64,000 nt of DNA from Luteimonas marina (GTDB taxonomy: Bacteria > Pseudomonadota > Gammaproteobacteria > Xanthomonadales > Xanthomonadaceae), in the NCBI RefSeq assembly GCF_007859325.1, contig NZ_VOHK01000001.1, forward strand, positions 310,001 to 374,000. The letters are read 5' to 3'. The position numbers and the translations under genes were made by a program. Each line of letters opens with the position of its first letter. Within the stretch, counting starts at the first letter, position 1. Shown here one piece after another: positions 27,357 through 36,885 of this stretch. The notes beneath the pieces are model-generated. The model made no database searches, was not told the DNA's origin, and saw only the letters and a program-made list of their open reading frames with translations.

Positions 27357-28727
27357 TCAGTCGTCGGAGCCGCGCAGGCTCGGGCCTTGCCCGGAGCCGC
27401 CGCCGTCGCCACCGCGCAGCGCGTGGGCAGCGGTGGTCGCGGCGTGGGTGAGCTGCTGGCGGCGATGCAGCCGCTTGGCCCAAGCGGGCTGCTCGGGCGC
27501 CTGTGCAGCGGCAGCGCCTGCCGGCGCTTCGCTGGTGGCGGCCTGGCCGGCTGACGCGCCAGCGTCGCCGTTCCAGCCCGCGCGGAACGGTGCGGCCATG
27601 CGCTGCCCGGCAGCGGAAGCGCGGGATGCGGCAGCGCGTCCGGCAGACTGCGCGCCGGTCTTGGCGACGTTGCCCAAGCCCGCCATCGCGCCTTTGGCAC
27701 CGCCGCCGGCGGCAGCGGAACCCGCCTGGAACGCCGACTTCGCGCTGCCAGCCGCCGACGTGGCGGCACGCGCGCCGCTGCCGGCCAGCTTGGCGGCAGC
27801 CGGGGCCATGCGCGCGCCAGCGGCCACCGCGCCGCCCACGCCCGTCGCGGCAGCACCGACAGCCACTGCCGTTCCGGCCGCGCCGACGGCGGCACCGGCC
27901 ATCGCGCCCGCGCCGAGCTGGGGCGCGCCGGACACAAGGCCCGTGGCGATGCCGGGGCCGAAGATCCCGAGCGCGAGCAAGGTGAGCGAGGCCAGCATGA
28001 TGACCAGCGCGTGGTCGATGTTCGGCTCGGCGGGGTGGACTTGGAACTGCGCGAACAGGCCCGAGCCGATGCCGACGATCACAGCCAGCACCAGCACTTT
28101 GATGCCAGCGGCCACGACGTTGCCCAGCACCTTCTCGGCGAGAAAGCTGGTCTTGTTCCACAGCGCGAACGGCACCAGCACGAACCCGGCGAGCGTGGTC
28201 AGCTTGAACTCGATCAGCGTGATGAAAAGCTGGATCGCCAGCACGAAGAAGCACAGCACCACGACCAGCCACGCGAGGAACATCACCACGATGGGATCGA
28301 GATTGGCGAACACCTCGGGGAAGCCCGCCATCTCGCCGATCTGCTCCAGAATCGGCGCCCCGGCGTCGATGCCGGTCTTGGCGAGCCGGCCCGGCTGCAA
28401 GAAGTTCTCCATCGTGATGGCCGAGCCGGTGGCGGTGATGCCCAGCCCCGCGAACGAGCGGAACACGATGCTGGCCAGCCAGTTGAAGTTGTTGAGGATG
28501 TAGGCGAAGGCACCGACGTAGAGCACCTTGCGCAGCAGCTTGGCGATCACGTCATCGCCTTGGCCGGTGGCGTGGCTCATGGCCCAATACAGCCCGGCGA
28601 TCGTCATGTCGATGACGATCAGCGTGGCCGTGAGGAACGCCACTTCGCCGCGCAGCAGCCCGAAACCCGAGTCGATGTAGGTGGCGAAGGTGTTGAGGAA
28701 CTGGTCGATGATGGTCACGTCATTCAT
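27357..28727 (-). CDS. trbL: Conjugal transfer protein TrbL (VirB6 family)
   Basis: A 456-residue polytopic inner-membrane protein of the mating channel. Starts MNDVTIIDQFLNTFATYIDS; about six hydrophobic segments in residues 30-270 (for example LTATLIVIDMTIAGLYWAM, FLAWLVVVLCFFVLAIQLF), then a Gly/Ala-rich soluble tail of about 180 residues. Its start overlaps the stop of the small lipoprotein gene by 4 bp. Confidence 0.94.
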   Translation of the reverse strand: MNDVTIIDQFLNTFATYIDSGFGLLRGEVAFLTATLIVIDMTIAGLYWAMSHATGQGDDVIAKLLRKVLYVGAFAYILNNFNWLASIVFRSFAGLGITATGSAITMENFLQPGRLAKTGIDAGAPILEQIGEMAGFPEVFANLDPIVVMFLAWLVVVLCFFVLAIQLFITLIEFKLTTLAGFVLVPFALWNKTSFLAEKVLGNVVAAGIKVLVLAVIVGIGSGLFAQFQVHPAEPNIDHALVIMLASLTLLALGIFGPGIATGLVSGAPQLGAGAMAGAAVGAAGTAVAVGAAATGVGGAVAAGARMAPAAAKLAGSGARAATSAAGSAKSAFQAGSAAAGGGAKGAMAGLGNVAKTGAQSAGRAAASRASAAGQRMAAPFRAGWNGDAGASAGQAATSEAPAGAAAAQAPEQPAWAKRLHRRQQLTHAATTAAHALRGGDGGGSGQGPSLRGSDD

Positions 28728-29008
28728 GGCGTGCCCTCCGGTTCCTCGAAGCTGGGCGGGATCGGCGGCAGGTCGGCCAGCGTCTGGTATTCATCCGGCC
28801 CGGCCTCGCCGGAAAAGAAGCGCCGCCGGAAGGCTTCGGCGGCGGCGCGGCAAGCGTCCTCGCCCGTGGCCTGCCGGTCGGCCGCGCATTGCGCGCGCAA
28901 TGCCTTGAGCCGCACGCGATCGGCGGCCAGGGCATCGGCGAGGTTGTCGGCCGGCTGCTCGCCGCAAGCGGCCAGCAGCACGGCACCAAGGACGAGGACG
29001 CATCGCAT
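28724..29008 (-). CDS. trbK: TrbK-like entry-exclusion lipoprotein
   Basis: A 94-residue lipoprotein: signal MRCVLVLGAVLLAACGEQ with lipobox LAAC (Cys 15). The mature part has a Cys-containing helix (LRAQCAADRQATGEDACRAA) and ends in SFEEPEGTP. Position between trbJ and trbL matches TrbK of Tn4371/IncP systems, where it blocks entry of a like element. The protein is similar in plan to the EexN-like lipoprotein at 36607-36885, suggesting the two are related. Confidence 0.8.
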   Translation of the reverse strand: MRCVLVLGAVLLAACGEQPADNLADALAADRVRLKALRAQCAADRQATGEDACRAAAEAFRRRFFSGEAGPDEYQTLADLPPIPPSFEEPEGTP

Positions 29009-29020
29009 GGCGGCCTCCTG

Positions 29021-29746
29021 TCAGTCGCGGTAGAAGTTGACGGACTGCGGCGTGTACGGCGTGCCTTCCCCGAGGAAGCGCCGCCGCACTTCGCGGGCGC
29101 GCTCGGTGGCCGCCGCCTGCCGCGCCAGTTCCAGCGAGGCGGCCCGGTCTTGCGTGATCTGGAGCCGCTGCGACTGGATCGACTGCTTGGCCTGCAAGGC
29201 GAGCAACTGGTTCATGGCCTGCATCGCCTGCAACGCGCCTTGCGCCGACTGGCTCTTGCCGACCAGATCGGCCAGCACGCTTTCGTCTTCGCCCAGGTTC
29301 TGCGACACCTGCGCCTGCATCTGCATGGTGGTCTGCAAGCCGCCCAGCGTGTTCTTCCACCGCTCCTGGGCGTCGCGGTACATCTGGTCGCCGCTGACGG
29401 TGGCGGCGTACTGCTCCGGGTACAGGCGGGCAAACTCCCGATCCAGATTCGTCACGTCGTAGGCCAAGCCTCGGGCCTGGGCGATCAGCCGCTCGGTCGT
29501 CGCCAGGTTGGCGCGCAACTGGCCGACCACGCTGGATGGAAGGCTGGCGAGGTTGCGCGCCTGGTTCATCAGCATTTGCGCTTCGTTCTGGAGCTGGCGA
29601 ATCTGGTTGTTGATCTGCTCCAGCGTGCGGATCGCGGTCATCGTGTTCTGCACGAGGTTGGTGGGGTCGATCACGACCCATTGCGCATGGGCAGTGGCGG
29701 TGCAAAGCATGGCCGCGATGGCAGCGGCGACAAGGCGCTTCTTCAT
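29021..29746 (-). CDS. trbJ: Conjugal transfer protein TrbJ (VirB5 family)
   Basis: A 241-residue secreted protein with a cleavable signal peptide (MKKRLVAAAIAAMLCTATAHA). The mature part is helical, with TLEQINNQIRQLQNEAQMLMNQ and a Gln-rich middle (QTTMQMQAQVSQNLG), consistent with the VirB5-like pilus-tip component TrbJ. ATG 29746 overlaps the trbE stop by 4 bp. Confidence 0.93.
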   Translation of the reverse strand: MKKRLVAAAIAAMLCTATAHAQWVVIDPTNLVQNTMTAIRTLEQINNQIRQLQNEAQMLMNQARNLASLPSSVVGQLRANLATTERLIAQARGLAYDVTNLDREFARLYPEQYAATVSGDQMYRDAQERWKNTLGGLQTTMQMQAQVSQNLGEDESVLADLVGKSQSAQGALQAMQAMNQLLALQAKQSIQSQRLQITQDRAASLELARQAAATERAREVRRRFLGEGTPYTPQSVNFYRD

Positions 29747-32196
29747 GGCAGGATCTCCTGTGGTTGGTCAGCGAGGGAATCCGGCGCGAGGCCGGGGAAC
29801 GAGGGCAGCAGGTCAGCCGCCCAATCGAGGCCGCGATGGCGCAGCCAGGCACCCGCGAAGCCGGGCGTGCCGGCGTCCAGCAGCACGCGGTCTATGTCGC
29901 GCTGGTCTTGCGGCGTGGAAGCGCCCGCGAAGGCCAGCGTCGCCGCCCCCAGGTCGAGGTCGAACAGGCGGTTGCCGAGGCGGGATTGGTAGTAGTAGTC
30001 GCGCTTGGGTTGCGCGGTGGCGACGATCTCGATCTGGCGCGAGTTCAACCCGAAGCCCTCGTAGATCGTGCGAATCTGCGGCTCGGTCGCCTGCGGGTTC
30101 GGCAGGAAGATGCGGCTTGCGCAGCTCTCGATGATTGCGGGCGCGATGCTCGAATCCTTAATGTCCGCGAGCGACTGCGTGGCGAAGATCACCGACACGT
30201 TTTTCTTGCGCAGCGTCTTGAGCCACTGGCGGATGCGCGCGGCAAACACCGGGTCATCCAGGAACAGCCACGCTTCATCGAGGATCAGCATCGTGGGCGC
30301 ACCGTCAAAGCGTTCGTCAAAGCGCGCAAAGAGGTAATGCAGCACGGCCATGACGGCGGCCTTGCTGTGCATCAGCTCCTCCATCTCGAAACCCTGCACG
30401 TCCGCCATGCCCAGCCGGTCGTGGTCGGCATCCAGCAGCTTGCCGTGCGCGCCGCCCAGCACATAGGGCGCGAGCGCCTGGCGCAGCGCGTTCGATTGCA
30501 GCAGCACCGACAGGCCGGTCATCGTGCGCTGCTCGACGGGCGCACCGGCCAAGCTGCCCAGCGCCGACCAGATGGCGGCTTTCTCGTCCGGGCCGACTGC
30601 TACGCCTTCATGCAGCAAACGGCCTTCGATCCATTCGGCGGCCCAGGTGCGGTAGCCTTCGCGGTCAATGCGGGCGAGCGGCTGGAAGGCGATTTCGCCG
30701 TCCGTGCCCAAGTCGTAGTGCTCGCCGCCAAGCCCGAGGATCGTGGCGCGCATCGAACGCCCCATATCGAACGCGAAGATGCGCGAGCCGAGGTAGCGGC
30801 GGAACTGCATCGCCAGCGTGGCGAGCAGCACTGACTTGCCCATGCCCGTCGGGCCGGCCACCAGCATGTGGCCCACGTCGCCATCGTGCGTGACCAAGCG
30901 AAACGGTGTGGCGCCATCGGTGCGCGTCACGATGAGAGGCGGGCCGTCCAGATGCGCGTTGCGCTCGGGGCCGGCCCACACGGCCGACACCGGCATCATG
31001 TGCGCCAGGTTCAGCGTCGAGACGATCGGCTGGCGCACGTTGGCATAGGCGTTGCCGGGGAGCGAGGACAGCCACGCATCCACGGCATTGAGCGTTTCGG
31101 AGATGGTCACGAAGCCCCGGCCCTGGATGACGCGCTCCACCATGCGCAGCTTCTCGTCGGCTGCGGCCGGGTCGGCATCGAGCACCGTCACCGTGGCGGT
31201 GAGGTAGCCGAAGGCGACTTGATCACTGCCCAGCTCCTGCAACGCGGCATCGGCATCGGTCGCCTTGTTCGAGGCATCCGTGTCCACCAGCGGCGACTCC
31301 TGTTGGAAGATCGTTTCGCGCAGCAGCGCGATGACGTTCTTGCGCTTGGCGAACCACTGGCGGCGCAGGCGGGCGAGGTCTTTTTCCGCCTCGGATTTGT
31401 CCATGCAGAGGAAGCGCGTACTCCAGCGATACGCAAATCCGAGGCGGTTGAGGTCGTCCAGAATCCCCGGCCAGGTCGAGGTCGGAAAGCCCCGCACCGA
31501 CACCACGCGCAGGTGCCGGTCGCCCAGCATGGGGGCCAGGCCGCCAACCAGCGGCGAGTCGGCCAGCAGCGCGTCGATGTGGAAAGGCACCTCGGGCACA
31601 CCGACGCGATAGCGTCGCGTCGAGATGGTCGCGTGCAGGTAGGTCAGGGTCTGCGCGTCATCGAGCCAGGCAATTTCCGGCATGACGCCATCGAGCTGGT
31701 CAAAGACCCGATCCGTTTCCGCGACGAAGGCTTGCAGCCGCTCGCGCCAGTCCACGCCATTCGTCGGCGTGTTCTCGTAGAGCATCTTGGCGGCACGAGC
31801 GCGCGATTCTTCAGGCGGCAGGTACACCAGCGTCAAGTGATAGCCGCTCTCGAAGTGATGGCCGGTGTCCTCGAAGGCCGAGCGGCGTTCTTCGTCCACC
31901 AGCCACGACAGCGCCTCCGGAAACTCTGAGTGCGGGTAGTCCGCGGCGGCGCTGCGTTCGGCCTCGATGAACAGCGCCCAGCCCGATCCCAGCCGGCGCA
32001 GCGCATTGTTCAAGCGGGCCGACGTGGCGATCAGCTCGCCTTGCGTGGCACTGTCGAGGTCAGGCCCGCGAAACCGGGCCGTGCGCTGGAAACTGCCGTC
32101 CTTGTTCAAGACGACACCCGGCGCGACGAGCCCGGCCCACGGCAGCCAATCGGCGAGCAAGGCCGGGCGCTGGCGGTATTCGGCGAGGTTCAGCAT
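29743..32196 (-). CDS. trbE: Conjugal transfer ATPase TrbE (VirB4 family)
   Basis: An 817-residue ATPase powering pilus assembly. An N-terminal CagE/TrbE/VirB domain (about residues 170-390) is followed by the P-loop (GPTGMGKSVLLATL, about residue 447) and Walker B (TMLILDEAWLFLDD, about residue 640), then FATQSLADI. Length is normal. It starts 12 bp after the trbD stop and overlaps trbJ. Confidence 0.96.
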   Translation of the reverse strand: MLNLAEYRQRPALLADWLPWAGLVAPGVVLNKDGSFQRTARFRGPDLDSATQGELIATSARLNNALRRLGSGWALFIEAERSAAADYPHSEFPEALSWLVDEERRSAFEDTGHHFESGYHLTLVYLPPEESRARAAKMLYENTPTNGVDWRERLQAFVAETDRVFDQLDGVMPEIAWLDDAQTLTYLHATISTRRYRVGVPEVPFHIDALLADSPLVGGLAPMLGDRHLRVVSVRGFPTSTWPGILDDLNRLGFAYRWSTRFLCMDKSEAEKDLARLRRQWFAKRKNVIALLRETIFQQESPLVDTDASNKATDADAALQELGSDQVAFGYLTATVTVLDADPAAADEKLRMVERVIQGRGFVTISETLNAVDAWLSSLPGNAYANVRQPIVSTLNLAHMMPVSAVWAGPERNAHLDGPPLIVTRTDGATPFRLVTHDGDVGHMLVAGPTGMGKSVLLATLAMQFRRYLGSRIFAFDMGRSMRATILGLGGEHYDLGTDGEIAFQPLARIDREGYRTWAAEWIEGRLLHEGVAVGPDEKAAIWSALGSLAGAPVEQRTMTGLSVLLQSNALRQALAPYVLGGAHGKLLDADHDRLGMADVQGFEMEELMHSKAAVMAVLHYLFARFDERFDGAPTMLILDEAWLFLDDPVFAARIRQWLKTLRKKNVSVIFATQSLADIKDSSIAPAIIESCASRIFLPNPQATEPQIRTIYEGFGLNSRQIEIVATAQPKRDYYYQSRLGNRLFDLDLGAATLAFAGASTPQDQRDIDRVLLDAGTPGFAGAWLRHRGLDWAADLLPSFPGLAPDSLADQPQEILP

Positions 32197-32208
32197 GGCG
32201 GCGTCCCC

Positions 32209-32481
32209 TCACACGTCCAGCAGCGGGCGGTGCTTGATGTGCCGGGCGAACACGGCCATGAACTGCGGATCGACGCGCGCACCCCATACCGCCAGCGAAT
32301 GGCCGACGATCCAGAGCACCACGCCAGGAATCCACAGTTGCAGGCCCAGCCCGACGGCGGCGGCCAGCGTGCCGTTGGCAATCGCCACGGTGCGCGGTGC
32401 GCCGCCCAGCAAGATCGGCTCGGTGAGCGAGCGATGCAAAGGCACCTCGAACCCGGCCGCGAAGCTATCCGGGCCGCTCAT
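32209..32481 (-). CDS. trbD: Conjugal transfer protein TrbD (VirB3 family)
   Basis: A 90-residue inner-membrane protein with a VirB3-like pattern: FEVPLHRSLTEPILLGGAPR at the N-terminus, then two hydrophobic segments (VAIANGTLAAAVGLGLQLW and IPGVVLWIVGHSLAVWGA). ATG 32481 overlaps trbC by 4 bp; the longer open frame upstream is a shadow of trbC. Confidence 0.92.
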   Translation of the reverse strand: MSGPDSFAAGFEVPLHRSLTEPILLGGAPRTVAIANGTLAAAVGLGLQLWIPGVVLWIVGHSLAVWGARVDPQFMAVFARHIKHRPLLDV

Positions 32482-32861
32482 ACGACAGCCCCGCCCGAGA
32501 ACGAAAAGAACGACAGGAAGAAGCTCGAAGCCGCGAACGCGATGGACAGGCCGAACACGATCTGGATCAGCTTGCGAAAGCCGCCCGACGTGTCGCCGAA
32601 GGCGAGCGCGAGGCCCGTGGCAATGATGATGATGACCGCGACGATGCGCGCCACCGGCCCCTGAATCGACTCCAAGATCGACTGCAACGGGCCTTCCCAG
32701 GGCATCGAGGAACCAGCGGCCTGCGCGGTGCCGGCCAGGAACAGCAACAGCGCGGCCAGCAGCAGCCCTCGCCCCGCAGGGCGGGCCAGGCAGCGCAGCC
32801 GTGCAAGGCGCAAAGCCGGATTTACGGAAACACGGAAAGCAGGAATGGTCATCTGCGTCAT
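32478..32861 (-). CDS. trbC: Conjugal transfer pilin TrbC (VirB2 family)
   Basis: A 127-residue prepilin. A long N-terminal signal (hydrophobic LLLAALLLFLAGTAQAAG around residues 33-50) precedes a mature part with two hydrophobic helices (IVAVIIIIATGLALAFG and LIQIVFGLSIAFAASSFFL). In IncP-like systems the pilin is processed and cyclised by TraF; a traF homologue is present at 58947-59546. Confidence 0.92.
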   Translation of the reverse strand: MTQMTIPAFRVSVNPALRLARLRCLARPAGRGLLLAALLLFLAGTAQAAGSSMPWEGPLQSILESIQGPVARIVAVIIIIATGLALAFGDTSGGFRKLIQIVFGLSIAFAASSFFLSFFSFSGGAVV

Positions 32862-33910
32862 AGCAGTTCTCCAGGTTGGTCAGGGGACGAGGAAGTCGCC
32901 GCAGCGGGTGCGGCATCAGGGATCGGCGGCAGCTCGGGAAACGGCGTTTCCAGCGCGTCCACCAGTTGGTAGCCCACGCCGTCGAAGCCGACGATGCGGG
33001 CGATGTTCTCGATGCGGCGCTTGCGTCCGCGCCCGGCGATCTGGATCACCACGTTGACCGCCTCGGCGATCAGCGCACGCGGCGGATTCACCGCCACTTC
33101 GAGAATCAGTTGCTCCAGGCGCAGCAACGCGCCCAGCGCGGAGCCGGCGTGGATCGTGGCGACGCCGCCGGGGTGGCCGGTGCCCCACACCTTGATGAGA
33201 TCCAGCGCCTCGGCACCGCGTACCTCGCCGACGACGACGCGATCAGGTCGCAGGCGCATGGACGAGCGCACCAGCTCGGTCATGGACACCACGCCGGAGC
33301 GCGTGCGCAGCGGAACGTGGTCGCGGGCCGCGCATTGCAGCTCCACCGTGTCTTCGAGCACCAGCACGCGGTCGCCCGTGGCAGCTATCTCGGCCAGCAG
33401 CGCGTTCGCCAAGGTCGTCTTGCCGCTGCTGGTGGCCCCCGCGATCAGGACGTTCTGGCGCTCGCGCACGGCGCGCACCAAAAAGCCCGCCTGGGCGGCG
33501 GTCATCATTCCGTCCACGACGTACCGCTCCAGCGGGATCACGCCGATGGTGCGCTTGCGCAGCGCGAAGGCCGGCCCCGGCGCGGCTGGCGGCAGGATGC
33601 CCTCGAAGCGTTCACCGGTTTCGGGCAGTTCGGCGGACAGCAGCGGCTGGCCGCGATGCACCTCCGCGCCGACGTGGGCCGCGACCAGGCGGATGATTCG
33701 CTCGCCATCGGCTTCGGGCAGCTCCACGCCCATAGGCGCGCGGCCCGACGACAGGCGATCCACCCAAAGGGTGCGGTCAGGGTTGAGCATGATTTCCACC
33801 ACGTCGGGGTCTTCGAGCGCGGTGGCGATCAGCGGCCCCATTGCCGTGCGCAGCATCTGGATGCGCCGGTCGAGCGACGTGGCACTCATGGATTGGGAAA
33901 CGGCGCTCAT
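32858..33910 (-). CDS. trbB: Conjugal transfer ATPase TrbB (VirB11 family)
   Basis: A 350-residue hexameric secretion ATPase. Walker A GATSSGKTTLANALL (about residues 157-171), Asp box LVLEDTVELQ, Walker B region RPDRVVVGEVRGAEAL and His box GHPGGVATIHAG. The start overlaps the preceding CopG-type gene; the stop overlaps trbC. Confidence 0.96.
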   Translation of the reverse strand: MSAVSQSMSATSLDRRIQMLRTAMGPLIATALEDPDVVEIMLNPDRTLWVDRLSSGRAPMGVELPEADGERIIRLVAAHVGAEVHRGQPLLSAELPETGERFEGILPPAAPGPAFALRKRTIGVIPLERYVVDGMMTAAQAGFLVRAVRERQNVLIAGATSSGKTTLANALLAEIAATGDRVLVLEDTVELQCAARDHVPLRTRSGVVSMTELVRSSMRLRPDRVVVGEVRGAEALDLIKVWGTGHPGGVATIHAGSALGALLRLEQLILEVAVNPPRALIAEAVNVVIQIAGRGRKRRIENIARIVGFDGVGYQLVDALETPFPELPPIPDAAPAAATSSSPDQPGELL

Positions 33911-34371
33911 GACGCACGCTCCTGCGCATCGGCGGCTGCCGCCGCGTCCTCCATCCGCACCGAATCGGGATGCAATTCCTCCACCACGTCGCGCACCAGG
34001 CTGCGCCCACGCATCAGGTGGCGGCCAAGCTGCTCGGTGAACTGCTCGAAACGCGCCTTGCCCAAGGCGCGGGCCGCCTCTTGGTGCGCCTCGGGAACCG
34101 GCGTGCTGACGGTCAGGTAGTAGCGGATGAACAGCGCCAGCGTCTCGATGGCGATGCTCTGGTCGCGCTCCATTCGCTCGGCCTGGCGCGAGAGGCGATC
34201 AAGGCGCTTGGCGATGGCCGCCTCGCGCTGGTCGGCCGCGTCCGGCGACAGCCAGGACGCCAAGGCAGCGGCGACGATGCTGGACTTGGACACGCCTTTC
34301 TTGGCGGCCAGTTCATCGAGCCGCTGGGCGTGCTCGGGCTGGATAAAGAGGTTCAGGCGATAGTGGCTCAT
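33907..34371 (-). CDS. CopG/ribbon-helix-helix family protein
   Basis: A 154-residue protein whose first 50 residues fit a ribbon-helix-helix DNA-binding domain (YRLNLFIQPEHAQRLDELAA then KGVSKSSIVAAALASWLSP). The rest is helical with many charged residues. It sits between traG and trbB, overlapping both by 4 bp, as in other Tn4371-type elements, and probably regulates transfer genes. Confidence 0.85.
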   Translation of the reverse strand: MSHYRLNLFIQPEHAQRLDELAAKKGVSKSSIVAAALASWLSPDAADQREAAIAKRLDRLSRQAERMERDQSIAIETLALFIRYYLTVSTPVPEAHQEAARALGKARFEQFTEQLGRHLMRGRSLVRDVVEELHPDSVRMEDAAAAADAQERAS

Positions 34372-36371
34372 AGCTCGATTCCGTCGTTGGGGTCGAGGGA
34401 CGCCAGCCGGGCCGTGCGCTGCATGGCCGGATCAAGCTGGCGAGGAAGGGGAAGCGGCAGGTCGTCGTCGTCATCGAGCAGGCCGAGGTCGGCCGCGGGC
34501 GCGGCCAGCTCGGGGTCGTAGGCGACGGCCTCAGTTAGCTCGGGCTGACGGCGCGGGCCGCCGTCGTCGGCCGACGCCCGGAAGCCTTCGGCGGCATCGG
34601 CCGCAGGCGCGGCAGGCACGGCAGGAATCGCCAGGCCACTCCAGTCGTCGGGGCGCAGTGGCGGCGCGTCGGCGTACCGGCCGTCCGCCAGCTCGGGCGG
34701 CGGCAGCACGCGCTGCTTGAAATTGGCGTCGGCGTAGTAGCGCAGCTTCCGGGCCTTGATCGGCGCCATGCTGGACACCATCACTACGGCATCGTCCGGC
34801 GGAAGCTGCATCACCTCGCCCGGCGTCAGCAGCGGGCGGGCCGTCTCCTGGCGCGACACCATGAGGTGGCCCAGCCACGGCGCGAGCCGGTGGCCCGCGT
34901 AGTTGCGTTGCGCGCGCAGCTCGGTCGCAGTGCCCAGCGTCTCGGAAATGCGCTTGGCGGTGCGTTCGTCGTTGGTGGCGAACGTCACCCTGACGTGGCA
35001 GTTGTCGAGAATGGAATGGTTCTGTCCATACGCCTTGTCGATCTGGTTGAGTGACTGCGCGATGAGGAAGCTGCGGATGCCGTAGCCCGCCATGAAGGCC
35101 AAGGCTGTCTCGAAGAAGTCGAGCCGACCCAGGGCCGGGAACTCGTCGAGCATCAGCAGCAGCTTGTGGCGGCGTTCGATGCCGTCGCTGCCGTCCAGCG
35201 ATTCGGTGAGGCGTCGCCCGATCTGGTTGAGGATCAGGCGGATGAGCGGTTTGGTGCGCGATATGTCCGAAGGCGGCACCACCAGGTACAGCGACACCGG
35301 ATGCTCGGCCGCGATCAGGTCGGCGATGCGCCAGTCACAGCGCGAGGTGACTTCGGCCACCGTGGGATCGCGGTACAGGCCGAGGAACGACATGGCGGTG
35401 CTTAACACGCCGGAACGCTCGTTGTCCGACTTGTTGAGCACTTCACGCGCCGCCGACGCGACTACCGGATGCGGCCCCTCGCCCAAGTGGGGCGTGGTCA
35501 TCATTCGATGCAAGGTCAGCTCGAACGGGCTGGCCGGGTCGCTGAGGAAGTTGGCGACGCCGCGCAGCGTCTTGTCTTCGCCCGCGTAGAGCACATGCAG
35601 GATCGCGCCGACCAGCAGCGCGTGGCTGGTCTTTTCCCAATGGTTGCGCTTCTCCAGCGCGCCTTCGGGATCGACCAGAATGTCCGCGATGTTCTGCACG
35701 TCGCGCACTTCATGCGCGCCGCGCCGCACCTCCAGCAGCGGGTTGTAGGCCGCCGACTTCGCATCCGTGGGGTTGAACAGCAGGCAATGCGAGAAGCGCG
35801 AGCGCCAGCCTGCGGTGATCTGCCAGTTCTCGCCCTTGATGTCGTGGATGACGGCGGACGCGGGCCAAGAAAGCAGCGTCGGCACCACCAGGCCGACGCC
35901 CTTGCCCGAGCGCGTGGGTGCGAACGTCAGGACATGCTCTGGCCCCTCATGGCGCAGGTACTGGCGGTCGTGCTGGCCGAGGAACACGCCCTCTGGCTGC
36001 GTGAGGCCCGCCTTGCGAATGTCATGCGCGTTCGCCCAGCGGGCCGATCCGTAGGTCGTGACAAGGCGTGCCTGCCGCGAGCGCCAGACCGACATGGCAA
36101 TGGCGACGGCCACGGCGACCATGCCACTGCTGCCAGCGATGGCTCCGCCGGTGTCGAAGATTTCCGGGGTATAGGCGCCGTAAGAAAACCACCACTCAAA
36201 CAGCTTCCACGGGTGATAGATCGGCGTGCCAAGAAGATCGAACCAGGGCGAGCCAAGGCGTACTTGATAGCCAAGGGCTGCTGCTGTCCATTGTGTGGCA
36301 CCCCACACTCCGGCGATCACGATGCCGAATACCACGGCGATCTGACCGAACAGCACGTTCGTCCCTTGCAT
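34368..36371 (-). CDS. traG: Type IV coupling protein TraG (VirD4 family)
   Basis: A 667-residue coupling ATPase that brings the relaxase-DNA complex to the channel. Two N-terminal membrane helices (FGQIAVVFGIVIAGVW and SGMVAVAVAIAMSVW), Walker A LTFAPTRSGKGVGLVVPTLL (about residue 155), and Walker B KLLLMLDEFPALG (about residue 409). The C-terminal 100 residues are acidic and Pro/Ala-rich (LLDDDDDLPLPLP). First gene of the traG-trb run. Confidence 0.96.
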   Translation of the reverse strand: MQGTNVLFGQIAVVFGIVIAGVWGATQWTAAALGYQVRLGSPWFDLLGTPIYHPWKLFEWWFSYGAYTPEIFDTGGAIAGSSGMVAVAVAIAMSVWRSRQARLVTTYGSARWANAHDIRKAGLTQPEGVFLGQHDRQYLRHEGPEHVLTFAPTRSGKGVGLVVPTLLSWPASAVIHDIKGENWQITAGWRSRFSHCLLFNPTDAKSAAYNPLLEVRRGAHEVRDVQNIADILVDPEGALEKRNHWEKTSHALLVGAILHVLYAGEDKTLRGVANFLSDPASPFELTLHRMMTTPHLGEGPHPVVASAAREVLNKSDNERSGVLSTAMSFLGLYRDPTVAEVTSRCDWRIADLIAAEHPVSLYLVVPPSDISRTKPLIRLILNQIGRRLTESLDGSDGIERRHKLLLMLDEFPALGRLDFFETALAFMAGYGIRSFLIAQSLNQIDKAYGQNHSILDNCHVRVTFATNDERTAKRISETLGTATELRAQRNYAGHRLAPWLGHLMVSRQETARPLLTPGEVMQLPPDDAVVMVSSMAPIKARKLRYYADANFKQRVLPPPELADGRYADAPPLRPDDWSGLAIPAVPAAPAADAAEGFRASADDGGPRRQPELTEAVAYDPELAAPAADLGLLDDDDDLPLPLPRQLDPAMQRTARLASLDPNDGIEL

Positions 36372-36606
36372 GACCTGGCCTCCGATTTCTCCTGCGCCGA
36401 TTCCTCATGGAAAAAGCGGCACAAGGACGTGCCGGAGGCGTCAGGATCGGTGCCGCGTCAGTGCCGGTCAAAGACCGTTTTAAGCAGAAAGATCGAGCAA
36501 AAAGAAAGAATTAGCGCGGTGGCGAGCCAACGAAAAACGTCGCAAGCGCAGGCGCGTTGCGGCGTGTCGGTCAGGAAATCCAATATTCGTGGCGAAGCGG
36601 CCACGA

Positions 36607-36885
36607 TCAAAACTTAGGCGGCTCCTTCGGCGGTGTGTAGGGCGTTTCCCCGTCGCCATAGAACCGCTTGCGCGTGGCCTCGGCCACCCGGTTGCACAAC
36701 ACGTCGCCCAGCTTGGGGCGGTCGGTCTTGCACTGCTGGCGCAGTTCCTTGAGCCGTTCGGGGTTGGCCGCCAGCTCTTCCACTGTCGGGATGTTGGCTG
36801 CGGAACCGGCGGACTTCTGTGGCCCATCGGACTGGCCGCAGGCAGTCAACACGGCAACCAGCAAGAATGGGATGATCTTCTTCAT
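36607..36885 (-). CDS. EexN-like lipoprotein
   Basis: A 92-residue lipoprotein with signal MKKIIPFLLVAVLTACGQS (lipobox LTAC). The mature part shares its plan with the TrbK-like protein at 28724 (LKELRQQCKTDRPKLGDVLC, then a helix ending RKRFYGDG). EexN-type lipoproteins take part in entry exclusion. The start overlaps the LysR stop by 4 bp. A 235-bp gap with A-rich sequence and no gene separates it from traG. Confidence 0.8.
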   Translation of the reverse strand: MKKIIPFLLVAVLTACGQSDGPQKSAGSAANIPTVEELAANPERLKELRQQCKTDRPKLGDVLCNRVAEATRKRFYGDGETPYTPPKEPPKF

